From Bradyrhizobium macuxiense (GTDB taxonomy: Bacteria; Pseudomonadota; Alphaproteobacteria; Rhizobiales; Xanthobacteraceae), in the NCBI RefSeq assembly GCF_001542415.1, contig NZ_LNCU01000097.1:8069-46161 (forward strand): 38,093 bases of DNA, in the 5' to 3' direction. Both the position numbers and the translations under genes were made by a program. The notes under the pieces are model-generated. The model made no database searches. It was not told where the DNA came from and saw only the letters and a program-made list of their open reading frames with translations. Position 1 is the stretch's first letter. Every line of letters starts with the position of its first letter. This document shows, piece after piece, positions 1-7,440 of this stretch.

Positions 1-75
1 CTCGTGATCGGGCTGGTGATCTACGCGGTCTACGGCCGCCGCCACAGCCGGCTGCGGGTGGGGGACGGAGGATAG
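1..75 (+). CDS. C-terminal tail of an APC-family amino-acid permease (partial)
   Basis: The window opens inside a reading frame that ends with TAG at 73-75. The 24 visible residues are a hydrophobic stretch (LVIGLVIYAVYG) followed by a basic tail containing GRRHSRL. This pattern, a last membrane helix running into a short Y-G-R-x-H-S tail, is what the cationic amino-acid/APC permeases typically carry at their cytoplasmic C-terminus. The rest of the gene lies to the left of the window, so substrate cannot be judged. The family call is made from a very short piece and could be wrong; that this is a real C-terminus is more certain than its identity. Confidence 0.5.
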   Translation, partial: LVIGLVIYAVYGRRHSRLRVGDGG

Positions 76-105
76 CAAAAGCGGATCGTGAGGCGCTCCA
101 TCCGC

Positions 106-189
106 GTCATTGCGAGGAGCGCGGCGACGAAGCAATCCATCGTCTCACATGTGCGGCACGATGGATTGCTTCGCTACGCTCGCAATGAC
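106..189. repeat. REP-like palindromic intergenic repeat
   Basis: The two ends form a long inverted repeat: GTCATTGCGAG at the left end is answered by CTCGCAATGAC at the right end, and GAAGCAATCCATCGT is answered by a near-complementary ACGATGGATTGCTTC. A short loop lies between them. The element would fold into one long hairpin. Elements of this look (starting CGTCATTGCGAGGAGC) are recalled as dispersed, multi-copy intergenic repeats in Bradyrhizobium-type genomes. Only one copy is in the window. Confidence 0.75.
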
Positions 190-227
190 AGGGCGGGCTG
201 CGATTCAACTGTCAAACAACTTGTTCG

Positions 228-319
228 CCGTCATCACCCGCGCATGCGGGTGATCCAGTATTCCAGGGACGTCAGTGCAAGAGTCGAGAGGCCGCGGCGT
301 ACTGGATCGCCCGGTCGAG
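228..319. repeat. Second REP-like intergenic repeat (ATCACCCGC/GGATCGCCCGG type)
   Basis: The left part contains CCCGCGCATGCGGGTGATCC followed by AGTATTCCAG; the right part contains the partly complementary TACTGGATCGCCCGG. CCCGCGCATGCGGG is itself a perfect 14-bp palindrome. The arrangement differs from the first repeat, so it belongs to another repeat family, also of a type recalled as dispersed in Bradyrhizobium-like genomes. The right end is less complete than the left, so the copy may be partly decayed. Confidence 0.6.
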
Positions 320-422
320 TGCTTAGACCGGACAGATCACTGACAGGCGCAGCCGCCACATGCAGACCCCGCTGCCGGAGCACTCAGCCGACCTGTCGTC
401 GCTGCGTGAGCGCCGCGCTTCG

Positions 423-578
423 TCATTTCAGGAAGTCGAGCAGCGCAACGGCGAGCGTGACCACGGAGACCAGGAAAGCTGATTTGGCGAATATCTTGCT
501 CTTGCGCGCATCGGCCGCGGCTATCACCGCCTCGTGCGCGCGATTGAAAAGTTCTCTGTAGCGATCGTCGTCGGACAT
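423..578 (-). CDS. Small 51-residue single-span membrane protein, unknown function
   Basis: An ATG at 578-576 opens a 51-codon frame closed by TGA at 425-423. The product starts with an acidic and polar segment (MSDDDRYRELFNRAHEAV), continues through an alanine-rich helix with a basic patch (DARKSKIFAK), and ends in one hydrophobic segment, SAFLVSVVTLAVALLDFLK, that fits a C-terminal membrane anchor with the N-terminus in the cytoplasm. The coherent amphipathic-then-hydrophobic pattern argues for a real gene in an otherwise non-coding stretch. No strong Shine-Dalgarno sequence precedes the ATG. No function is recognised. Confidence 0.5.
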   Translation of the reverse strand: MSDDDRYRELFNRAHEAVIAAADARKSKIFAKSAFLVSVVTLAVALLDFLK

Positions 579-798
579 TCGAGTCGTCCAGGTGCGTTAG
601 GTTGGGCCATGTCTCGCACGGAAAAGGGCGCACATAAGGCGCGGGACATCGATCGAAATAGTCGGGGTTCAACACAAAGTGCTGATATCCGCAGCTTGAA
701 ATCACTCGAATCTGATCAGCAACAGCACGTCGCGAACCGAGCGCGCAGGACACAAACCGGCAACGGTTGCGAACGGGTGATGCCGGCGGGGCGATCGG

Positions 799-825
799 GC
801 AGGCTCCCCGAAGGGGACCACCTGC
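799..825 (-). terminator. Hairpin after the outer-membrane protein gene
   Basis: Reading leftward, just after the stop of the tandem barrel gene, GCAGG...TCCCC is followed by a 3-base loop and GGGGA...CCTGC. This gives two 5-bp stems separated by an internal loop. There is no T-run after it, so it is at best a weak or Rho-assisted transcription end. Confidence 0.3.
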
Positions 826-830
826 TGCCG

Positions 831-2957
831 TCAGAACTTCATGGTCACGCCGGCATAGACCGTCTGTTCGGTGCAGCTTTTGTTGCTCGTGCCGTCGGCG
901 AAGAAGCAGATGCCGTTGGCCGGGTTGCTGCCATCAAGTCCGAACTTGTTCTTCCAGTAGCGGTACGCCACGAACGTCTCGAGGAAGTGGGCGTATTTTT
1001 CTCCCCACAGTGCCTTGCTGGCGTCGAAACTCAGGCGGATCGGCTCGGCGTTGATTTCCGTCGCGGTCTTCCAGCCCGGCGGAAGGCTGTAGGGGCCGTA
1101 GGCGCCGGTGCCCTTGGGGCCGTAGATGCCGACATGCCCGCTCACCGAGAAGTAGCGCAGGCTCTCGGGCAGGAAACCAAGGTCGCTGCCGTAGTCGACC
1201 TCCAGCGCCCAGGTCGGGTTGTAGTGCAGATTGCCGTCGATCGTTCCGGTATAGCCCGGCGGCATCAGGCCGTAATACGGCGGCTTGCCGTAGAGCCCGA
1301 TGCCGTACGGACTGTTGCCGGCGTTGTTGGGATACGCATAAACCGAATGATTCCATTCCCGATAATAGAGCGGGGCGACGTTCAGGTAGCTCTTGAACGG
1401 CAGGTCGAAGGCGAATTGCAGGCCGGCGACGATCGCCTCCTTGGCCGGGGCCGAGTAGCTCAGCGTGGTTCGTCCGTCGCCGCCGACTTCGAACGAGACG
1501 TTGCGCAGCGGTCCGGCCCTGAAGGCCGTGGTGTTGAAGATTTCGTTGAACCCGAACGTGCTGCGCAGCGAGGCGTTGATCTCCATGTTGCCGGAGCATG
1601 GCGCCTCGCTGCCGAACGCCGGATGGCTGTAGATCGCCTCGCAGGGCGAGGCCGGATCCCGGTGATCCGATTTCAGCACCTCAGTATAGAGACGGTTGGT
1701 GCCGTAAGCCCAGCTGTCGGTGTGGGTAAAGGCGTAGACCTGCTTCACGGTCTGCGCGGTTTCGCCGGGCGAGGTCGCGCTCGGCAGCACGCCATAGGTG
1801 AAGGTGTTGTCGACGCTGGTGAAGAACGGCGTGCCGAACGGCGATAGCGACGGTGTGCCCGGCACCGGCGCGCCCAGCTTCACGGTGATGCCGGAGTAGA
1901 CGCCGTTGCTGGAGCAGCTGCCGTTGTAGACCCCCTTCGTGATGCACGACGTGTCATACGCCTCGGCATAGCCGCTGATGTTTCGATCGTAGCGCCAGGC
2001 CGCCCAGACATCCACGAGGTGCGCATAATCTGCGCCCCAGAACAGCTTGCCGGCGTCGAGCGTCAGGCGGATCGGTTCGAGCGCATAGGCGATCGTGCGA
2101 TTGTTGAGCGGGCTTCTCGGGTAGGGGCCGTAACCGCCGTTGCCGTCAGGGCCGCGGATCGAGGCGCGCCCGCTGACCGAGAAGTACTGCAGGTTCTCGG
2201 GCAGGAAGCCGAGATCCATGTAGTAATTGAAATCGAGCCCCCAGGTCGACGAGAAGTGCATCACGCCGTCGGGAAGGCCGGGATAGGGCGGCGGCATGGA
2301 GATGGCGCCGCCGAAGCCCGGAGGCTCCAGCTGAGCGCCGTGCTGCAGCCTTTGAAAGTACATCGGGCTGATGTTGAAATAGCCCTTGTAGGGCAGCTTG
2401 AAGCCGAACTGCAGGCCGGCGAGCACATCGTAATTGCTCGATGCGGTGAAGATGTTGGTGGCGATGGCGTCTGCGCCGACCAGGAACGAGATGTTGGTCA
2501 GTGGGCCGGCTGAGAAGATCTTGGTGTCGAACAGTTCGTTCCAGCCGAGGGTGCTGCGGATCGATGCCGAGGCCGCCACGCCGCCGGCGCATAATCCGGT
2601 CGGCGCGAGCACGGACCCGAGGCAGGGCGCGGTGGCGGCCCCGTGATCGTATTTCGACATCAACAGCGAGAAGCTGTTGGTGCCGTAGGCCCAGGCGTCG
2701 AAATGGGTGAAGGCCAGCGTCGAGCTCTGCGAGTTCGCAGCGTAACCGGGAACGCCGCCGGCAAACGACGAGAAGGTGACGCGGTTGTCGTTGATCAGGA
2801 AGAACGGTTTCTCGGCCGGCGGCGGCGCCTTGAGCCTCACGGCCTTCTTCGACATGTCGCGATTGTCGGTGGTCGCCTGGTCCGCCGCCTGCGCTGCTGC
2901 AAGCATGCACAACAGCCCGGCGACCGCGCCAGGGAATACGCTCGTCCGCATCATCAT
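831..2957 (-). CDS. Tandem-duplicated outer-membrane beta-barrel protein, possibly Tsx/OmpK-like channel
   Basis: The product has about 708 residues with a signal peptide (MRTSVFPGAVAGLLCMLAAAQA, cleavage near ADQ). After it come two copies of one domain of about 325 residues. The copies align through FTHFDAWAYGTN (about 83-94) against FTHTDSWAYGTN (about 410-421), then RSTLGWNELFDT/RSTFGFNEIFNT, VLAGLQFGFKLPYKGYFN/IVAGLQFAFDLPFKSYLN, DLGFLPENLQYFSVSG/DLGFLPESLRYFSVSG, and LEPIRLTLDA/AEPIRLSFDA. The last residue is Phe, the usual outer-membrane barrel ending. The W-x-Y-G-T-N opening loosely recalls the Tsx/OmpK nucleoside-channel family, but that link is tentative. Three in-frame ATGs (2957, 2954, 2951) follow a G-run; an upstream TTG at 2966 is less likely. 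It is the last gene of a leftward cassette, 60 bp after the DUF1254 gene. Confidence 0.75.
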   Translation of the reverse strand: MMMRTSVFPGAVAGLLCMLAAAQAADQATTDNRDMSKKAVRLKAPPPAEKPFFLINDNRVTFSSFAGGVPGYAANSQSSTLAFTHFDAWAYGTNSFSLLMSKYDHGAATAPCLGSVLAPTGLCAGGVAASASIRSTLGWNELFDTKIFSAGPLTNISFLVGADAIATNIFTASSNYDVLAGLQFGFKLPYKGYFNISPMYFQRLQHGAQLEPPGFGGAISMPPPYPGLPDGVMHFSSTWGLDFNYYMDLGFLPENLQYFSVSGRASIRGPDGNGGYGPYPRSPLNNRTIAYALEPIRLTLDAGKLFWGADYAHLVDVWAAWRYDRNISGYAEAYDTSCITKGVYNGSCSSNGVYSGITVKLGAPVPGTPSLSPFGTPFFTSVDNTFTYGVLPSATSPGETAQTVKQVYAFTHTDSWAYGTNRLYTEVLKSDHRDPASPCEAIYSHPAFGSEAPCSGNMEINASLRSTFGFNEIFNTTAFRAGPLRNVSFEVGGDGRTTLSYSAPAKEAIVAGLQFAFDLPFKSYLNVAPLYYREWNHSVYAYPNNAGNSPYGIGLYGKPPYYGLMPPGYTGTIDGNLHYNPTWALEVDYGSDLGFLPESLRYFSVSGHVGIYGPKGTGAYGPYSLPPGWKTATEINAEPIRLSFDASKALWGEKYAHFLETFVAYRYWKNKFGLDGSNPANGICFFADGTSNKSCTEQTVYAGVTMKF

Positions 2958-3017
2958 CGCCCCCAACAGTGTTGTTGTAGACCCGGTCCCCTCGAACCGT
3001 CCAGGCCCTGGAATGTG

Positions 3018-4298
3018 CTAGCTCCGAACCTCCTCGACCGGCGGCAGGCGCCAGCGACCTTCCAGCATGTCGTTGCGTGGCAGATAGCAGCGCATGATCA
3101 GGCTGTACTGGCCGCTCCGCGGCGCAGGCAGCCAGTTCGCGGTGCGGTCGCCGCCCGGATCGGTGCGGCCGATCCAGAGCGTGATCGAGCCGTCCGCATT
3201 GCGCCGGAGCCCCCTGGTCCGGTCGCCGATCGCGTAGCGCCGCAGCGGGTTCTCCGCGAGGAACAGCTGATTGTCCTCGGCCGCTTCGTACATCGTCAGC
3301 GACCAGAAGCCGTTCAGCGGCATGTTTGCGGGCAGGCGGAGCTGATAGTCGTCCAGGCCGTCGAAGAAGCCGTTCTCGAGATTTCCCGCGGCCCGCATAT
3401 ACATCGCTTCGGCAACCGGCAGCGCGCCGATGCCCCACAGCGCGACGGCAGCGCGATAGCGATAATCCTGATCGAAATTGCCAAGGCAGGGACGCGGATA
3501 GCTCCAGCCCTCGATGAAGACCGGCCGCTTCGCCGCCGATGTCAGCGCGGATCGCGCCTTGGCGAGGCCGGCAGCGATAGCGTCGGCTTCCGCCGCCGTC
3601 GGCGCTGCCACGTCGATGACGGCCGCGATGCGACGGAGCACCGCGACGTCGGTTGCCGGCGGCGCATCCGATGCGAGCAGGCTTCTGACGCTTGCGAAGA
3701 ATTCCGGCGCCGCGGCGTTGCGATCCGCAAACGCCTCGAGCGTGGCGCCGGGCGCTCCCTCGAGTGCGAAGCCGTCCTGCACCCGGTGCGTGGCCTCGAG
3801 ATCGGCAGGACCGTCGACCAGCGTTCGGACCAGCAACCAGGCATGCGGGGTCGCGACGCGCACGATGTTGGGGCCGGCACCCGCCTGGCCGGGACCTGTG
3901 ATCGTGAAGGTGCCGCCCGCGTTGCCGATCGTGCGCACGCCGAGCACGGCGTTGTTGTTGGTGAACATGTCCATGAAGGCGACCGAGAAATAGCGATCTC
4001 CGGTCGCGGGAATGGTCAGGCGCAGCGGGCCAGCAGTCAGGTCGAGCCAGGCAAACGAATACAGGGTGTCGTTGTTCGGTGTCGTGACCCAGCGGTGGGT
4101 GTTGTCGAGCAGGGTGCGCTGATGGGTCAACACATTCGTACGCCTCGTGCGATGGCGCAGCGCCGCCATCTCGATCAGCGGCAGGGCGTAGATGAAGGCC
4201 TCGCCGGCGGCCCCTGCGAGCGCAGCCTCCCGGGCCGCGGGAGCAAGCGACGATGCCGCTGCAGGTGCTGATGTCGGAAGCAAGTCGCTGAGGCTCAT
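3018..4298 (-). CDS. DUF1254/DUF1214 domain protein
   Basis: The frame gives 426 residues from an ATG preceded at 8 nt by GGAG; a longer in-frame extension upstream lacks a sensible start. The N-terminal half carries a DUF1254-like block (FIYALPLIEM, then TPNNDTLYSFAWLDL and YFSVAFMDMFTNN). The C-terminal third carries a DUF1214-like block (NGFWSLTMYEAAEDNQLF, NPLRRYAIGDR, and the end NWLPAPRSGQYSLIMRCYLP). Proteins of this architecture are widespread in proteobacteria, and no biochemical activity is established that I know of. No clear signal peptide is seen. The gene lies 40 bp after the MFS gene and 60 bp before the tandem barrel gene, all leftward, which implies co-transcription. A role in handling the substrate moved by these two proteins is an inference. 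Confidence 0.85.
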   Translation of the reverse strand: MSLSDLLPTSAPAAASSLAPAAREAALAGAAGEAFIYALPLIEMAALRHRTRRTNVLTHQRTLLDNTHRWVTTPNNDTLYSFAWLDLTAGPLRLTIPATGDRYFSVAFMDMFTNNNAVLGVRTIGNAGGTFTITGPGQAGAGPNIVRVATPHAWLLVRTLVDGPADLEATHRVQDGFALEGAPGATLEAFADRNAAAPEFFASVRSLLASDAPPATDVAVLRRIAAVIDVAAPTAAEADAIAAGLAKARSALTSAAKRPVFIEGWSYPRPCLGNFDQDYRYRAAVALWGIGALPVAEAMYMRAAGNLENGFFDGLDDYQLRLPANMPLNGFWSLTMYEAAEDNQLFLAENPLRRYAIGDRTRGLRRNADGSITLWIGRTDPGGDRTANWLPAPRSGQYSLIMRCYLPRNDMLEGRWRLPPVEEVRS

Positions 4299-4338
4299 GT
4301 CATTGGCTCCAGATACGGCGATCGAGCAGCGGCGACGA

Positions 4339-5607
4339 TCATGACGGCGCGACGGCGAGGTTGAGGGCGGGCTCCGGCGCGGTCCGGTAGCGGCCAAGCG
4401 ACAGGAACAACGCGACGGGGACGATTTGCAGCGCGGACAGCAGCAGCAATGGCGTGACGACGCTGCCGCTCAATGTCGAGAGCCGGACGAACGCGACCGG
4501 CCCGGCGGCGGCACCAATGCAGAAGGCGAACAGCAGCCAGCTGAACACCTTGGAGACGGAGCGCGTGCCGAAATAGCGCCCGGCCAGATAGGGCATCAGG
4601 TCGGCTTCACCACCGATCGCAAAGCCCATCAGGATCGAGGCGGCCGCCATGGTCGCAGCTCCGCTCGCGGTCGCATTGATCAGCATCGAGGCCGCCATGA
4701 ACAGCACGGTCAGGATGCAGACGACGCGCGCATGCAGCCGGTCGAGCAGATGTCCGACGAGGATGCGCCCGAACAACGCGGCGATGGCGCCGATCGCCTG
4801 GATCCAGGCGACGTCGGCTGCAGTCACGTCGGCTCGCCGGGTCAGGATGTACATGGTGTTGGGCGCGATCGCGTAGAACGACATCCCGATCACCGCAAAG
4901 CAGAGCGCGAGCTTCCAGAAAGTCGCGGAGCGGATGACTTCCGCGGCGCCGATGCCGTTCTCCGGCGCCTGCGCTTCCATGATTTGCGTGCGGTTGCCTC
5001 CATCCGGCGCCGGAGCATCCGCGGGCGGGCTGTCCTTCACCAGCCACGCCACGAGCGGCAGGCAGACGACGATCTCGAACGCGGCAAATGTCAGCAGGGC
5101 AGCCGACCAGCCGTATTGCGTGATGATCCAATGGGCAGCGAGCGGGACGACGAAGCTGCCGCCGGCCTGCGCGCTCGCGGCAAGACCAAGGGCGAGGCCC
5201 CGTTTTTGATCGAACCAGCGGGAGATCGCCTTGGCATAGGATACGACGTTGGTCCCTGCGCCGACGAAGCCGAACAGGGCGGCCGCGAGATAGAACTGGG
5301 TTAGTGAACTTCCGACCTGGCTCAGAACGGCAAGGGATATCGCGAACAGGGCGATGCTGATGACCGCGAACTTTCGCGACCCCAGGCGGTCGAGCGGCCA
5401 GGCGCAGAACAGATAAGCGACCATCGTCGCCGACAGCACGATGGTCGCGGCCCGCGCGACGTCGGTCTGGGTCCAGCCGTAGTCGTGCGCCATGGCGCTG
5501 GTCAGCAGCGCGAATCCCGTCGTGAAGATCGGCGCTGCGCCGAACGAAATGCCGATTCCCGAGCCGATGACGACGCGCCAGCCGGGGCTTATGACCTGCT
5601 GCCCCAT
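4339..5607 (-). CDS. MFS transporter, oxalate:formate antiporter/MCT-like
   Basis: The frame gives 422 residues from ATG 5607, with about twelve hydrophobic segments. The first contains VVIGSGIGISFGAAPIF. After TM2 the loop DRLGSRKFAV is the MFS motif between TM2 and TM3. The stretch GTNVVSYAKAISRWFDQKRG followed by LALGLAASAQAGGSFVVPL is typical of the OFA/monocarboxylate-type MFS branch. A polar central loop (about KDSPPADAPAPDGGNRTQ) separates the two halves. The ATG has no ribosome-binding site of its own; it lies 4 nt after the stop of a short upstream frame that has a strong one, suggesting translational coupling. It is the first transporter of the leftward cassette and sits under a good promoter/operator at 5748-5793. 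An organic-anion or aromatic-acid substrate would fit but is not shown. Confidence 0.82.
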   Translation of the reverse strand: MGQQVISPGWRVVIGSGIGISFGAAPIFTTGFALLTSAMAHDYGWTQTDVARAATIVLSATMVAYLFCAWPLDRLGSRKFAVISIALFAISLAVLSQVGSSLTQFYLAAALFGFVGAGTNVVSYAKAISRWFDQKRGLALGLAASAQAGGSFVVPLAAHWIITQYGWSAALLTFAAFEIVVCLPLVAWLVKDSPPADAPAPDGGNRTQIMEAQAPENGIGAAEVIRSATFWKLALCFAVIGMSFYAIAPNTMYILTRRADVTAADVAWIQAIGAIAALFGRILVGHLLDRLHARVVCILTVLFMAASMLINATASGAATMAAASILMGFAIGGEADLMPYLAGRYFGTRSVSKVFSWLLFAFCIGAAAGPVAFVRLSTLSGSVVTPLLLLSALQIVPVALFLSLGRYRTAPEPALNLAVAPS

Positions 5608-5611
5608 CGGA

Positions 5612-5725
5612 TCACGCGCAAGCGGTGAGCGCGCGCTGCGCGACCGGCAGCTCGACGCAAGCGATGCGGCTGGGGACCACTGTCGGAGGGCCGATCTGCG
5701 ATGTTGCGTTGCCGCTGAACGACAC
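5612..5725 (-). CDS. 37-residue leader ORF coupled to the MFS gene (putative)
   Basis: A GTG at 5725 is preceded by GGGAGGA, the strongest ribosome-binding site in the cassette, at good spacing. The frame runs 37 codons (start VSFSGNATSQIGPP, end ALTACA) and stops with TGA at 5614-5612, four bases before the ATG of the MFS gene. It may be a leader peptide that couples translation, or the degenerate 5' end of a lost gene. The sequence resembles no family I recognise. The alternative is that the true MFS N-terminus lies elsewhere. The evidence is spacing and the Shine-Dalgarno sequence only. Confidence 0.35.
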   Translation of the reverse strand: MSFSGNATSQIGPPTVVPSRIACVELPVAQRALTACA

Positions 5726-5747
5726 GGTGATCCTCCCGAAATCTTTT

Positions 5748-5763
5748 TGCATATATTTATGCA
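5748..5763. promoter_or_regulatory. Palindromic operator (TGCATA-N4-TATGCA) at the MFS promoter
   Basis: TGCATA and TATGCA form perfect 6-bp arms around a TATT spacer. The site directly follows the -10 hexamer of the leftward promoter, so it would cover the transcription start. The same core recurs at 6556-6571 beside the divergent TetR gene. Assigning both sites to that TetR protein is inference from position and symmetry. Confidence 0.65.
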
Positions 5764-5793
5764 GTTATAGGTTTGGCGTTTGAGCCGTGTCAA
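5764..5793 (-). promoter_or_regulatory. Sigma70-like promoter for the MFS-DUF1254-barrel genes
   Basis: Reading leftward, a perfect -35 TTGACA (5793-5788) is followed after 18 bp by TATAAC (5769-5764). The operator palindrome starts immediately downstream. The transcript would begin near 5757 and contain the short leader frame ahead of the MFS gene. Confidence 0.6.
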
Positions 5794-5824
5794 GCCGCCG
5801 CCGTCCCTTCGGACGTGTGAGGTG

Positions 5825-6439
5825 CTACTTCGCGAGCTGATGCACGGTGACCCAGGAATCGCGCAGGATGTTGCGCCGTCGCGCGAACAGTCCGCCCCAG
5901 ACCTCGCGGTTCGGTTGCGCCTGGTGCTCGGGCTTCGGCTTCCAGTAGCGGCTCTCGTCCCACGCCGTGAGGCTCGGATAGTTGACGATCATCAACACCA
6001 GCGCCTCGCCATTGGCGGTGGGCTGACGGCAGTGCCAGAAGCCTGCAATGCGCATCCCGGTGTCCGATTCGGACGATCGCCAGGCCTCGACGCTCAGCTC
6101 TGTCAGCGTTTGCACCTGATCCGGTGCGACGACGAACCAGCGATGGGTGTAGATGCCACTTGCCGTGCACGGCGTCTGCCCGCGCGCCAGTGTGTCGAAC
6201 AGGCGACTGCGGACATCGCGGATCTGCGTATTCTCATAAGGCGGTGGGGGCTCGCCGGTCCAATTGGTGACGACAGTGACGATGTTGCTCGAAACGCCGA
6301 TCAGGGGCTGGAAGACTCCGAGAAGTTGGGCGTTGCGCGGCGCCCCAGCGGATCTGACTGCTTTGGCAACGTCCTCGCCGTGATTGGGCTGAACGACGAG
6401 CTCGTCGAACCTGAGGACGCGATAGTTCGTATCGGGCAT
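5825..6439 (-). CDS. NIPSNAP-like (dimeric alpha/beta barrel) protein
   Basis: The frame gives 204 residues from an ATG preceded by GGGAGAAG; longer in-frame extensions lack such a site. There is no signal peptide, so the protein is cytoplasmic. It opens with a strand-like NYRVLRFDELVV. It then has two ferredoxin-like halves with the sequence GIYTHRWFVVAPDQVQTLTE and, near the end, ALVLMIVNYPSLTAWDESRYW and RRRNILRDSWVTVHQL. The tryptophan-rich, Y-x-S-L-x-A-W layout with an arginine-rich end resembles NIPSNAP-type dimeric barrels, often found beside small-molecule catabolic genes. No catalytic residues can be assigned. Its promoter overlaps the 30-bp palindrome at 6549-6578. The cassette continues leftward after a 217-bp gap that holds its own promoter. 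Confidence 0.6.
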   Translation of the reverse strand: MPDTNYRVLRFDELVVQPNHGEDVAKAVRSAGAPRNAQLLGVFQPLIGVSSNIVTVVTNWTGEPPPPYENTQIRDVRSRLFDTLARGQTPCTASGIYTHRWFVVAPDQVQTLTELSVEAWRSSESDTGMRIAGFWHCRQPTANGEALVLMIVNYPSLTAWDESRYWKPKPEHQAQPNREVWGGLFARRRNILRDSWVTVHQLAK

Positions 6440-6548
6440 GGCTTCTCCCTGGCGGTCCGGTTTAGGACACGTTTGCATATGCCGGCGCTGCGACCGAAGG
6501 GCGGAAACTCGCGTCGCCACCGGAAGACAGACCGTTCCTCGCCGGCAT

Positions 6549-6578
6549 TTATTATTGCATAATTCTATGCAATAATAA
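6549..6578. promoter_or_regulatory. 30-bp perfect palindrome, probable TetR operator
   Basis: The arms TTATTATTGCATA and TATGCAATAATAA are perfect 13-bp inverted repeats around ATTC. The core TGCATA-N4-TATGCA is identical in layout to the site at 5748-5763. It lies between the NIPSNAP-like gene and the TetR gene and covers the -10 of the leftward promoter, which fits repression and possible autoregulation. Confidence 0.75.
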
Positions 6579-6599
6579 TGACCGCGCGAGCGGCGTCAA
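6572..6599 (-). promoter_or_regulatory. Sigma70-like promoter of the NIPSNAP-like gene
   Basis: Reading leftward, TTGACG (6599-6594) is followed after 16 bp by TATTAT (6577-6572). The -10 lies inside the right arm of the 30-bp palindrome, so binding there would block the polymerase. The leader to the start codon is about 125 bp. Confidence 0.5.
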
Positions 6600-6754
6600 G
6601 TCGCCTCGACATCGCAGGGCAGGAAGGGCATGGCTGATCGCCGGGGCCCGGCAAAGCCTGGATGCGCAAAATTCTCGCGGCTCGGTCGGTCTGCGAATAT
6701 TGTCTCGCGCGGGGTTTTGCTAAGACGGGATCAAACTTTGAAGGATTGCGATTG

Positions 6755-7396
6755 ATGGTTTCTCGCTCGCCCCGCGCTGAATCTCTTGCCGAGCCCGTCG
6801 ACGGCCGGCGACAACGCGCCCAGATCACCCGCCGCAACATCGTCGCCGCGTGCATCGCGCTGCAGAATGAAGGCGTGTTGAAGCCGTCGTCGCAGCAGAT
6901 CGCTGACCGTGCCGCTGTGTCCATGCGGACGTTCTTCCTGCACTTTCCGGAGAAAGGACAGCTCAGGCAGGCGGTGCTCGAGCGGCTGACGCCGGAGCCG
7001 ATCGAGCCGCCGCCGTCGGAATCCAACATGCAGGGCGGGCTGGAGGCCCGTCTTGCGCAGTTCGTCGACATGCGAACCCGGACGCTCGAGAACATGACGC
7101 CGCATCGTCGTGCCTCCAACGCGATGATCGAGACATCGCCCCAGCTGCAGAAGCACCGTCTCCGGGTGCGCAAGGCATTTCGCGATGTGGTCGACCGGTG
7201 GTTTGCCGCCGAGCTCGACCGGCTGCCCGCGGAAGCGCGGCGGCAATGGCTTGTCGGCATCGCCACGCTTGTCGACTGGGAGATGTGGCAGTCGCTCCGC
7301 ACCTATCCGAGCCGGAGCATTCCCGAAGCGAAGGAGTGCCTCAGGCTCCTGTTGGTCGCGGCCTTGCGGCAAATCGAAATGGAAAGCCCGGCATAG
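6755..7396 (+). CDS. TetR/AcrR-family transcriptional regulator
   Basis: The frame gives 213 residues from ATG 6755, preceded by AAGGA at 9 nt; a 31-codon upstream extension has no ribosome-binding site. Residues about 25-70 form the helix-turn-helix domain: RRNIVAACIALQNEG, then SSQQIADRAAVSMRTFFLHFPEKGQL. The last segment corresponds to the recognition helix and the Y/F-x-H-F motif of TetR proteins. The C-terminal part is a helical ligand-binding and dimer domain with no recognisable ligand motif. It is divergent from the NIPSNAP-like/MFS/DUF1254/barrel cassette. The two shared palindromes on the cassette promoters make it the likely repressor of that cassette. The inducer would be expected to be the cassette's substrate. 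Confidence 0.85.
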   Translation: MVSRSPRAESLAEPVDGRRQRAQITRRNIVAACIALQNEGVLKPSSQQIADRAAVSMRTFFLHFPEKGQLRQAVLERLTPEPIEPPPSESNMQGGLEARLAQFVDMRTRTLENMTPHRRASNAMIETSPQLQKHRLRVRKAFRDVVDRWFAAELDRLPAEARRQWLVGIATLVDWEMWQSLRTYPSRSIPEAKECLRLLLVAALRQIEMESPA

Positions 7397-7440
7397 GCAG
7401 GGGGCTGCCATCCGGATCGGCATACCGCCGGGGTCGGCGA

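Noticed and set aside
106..319. CRISPR array or transposon ends near the left edge
   Set aside because: The repeats are single palindromic elements of two different families without regular spacing, spacers, transposase or target duplications.
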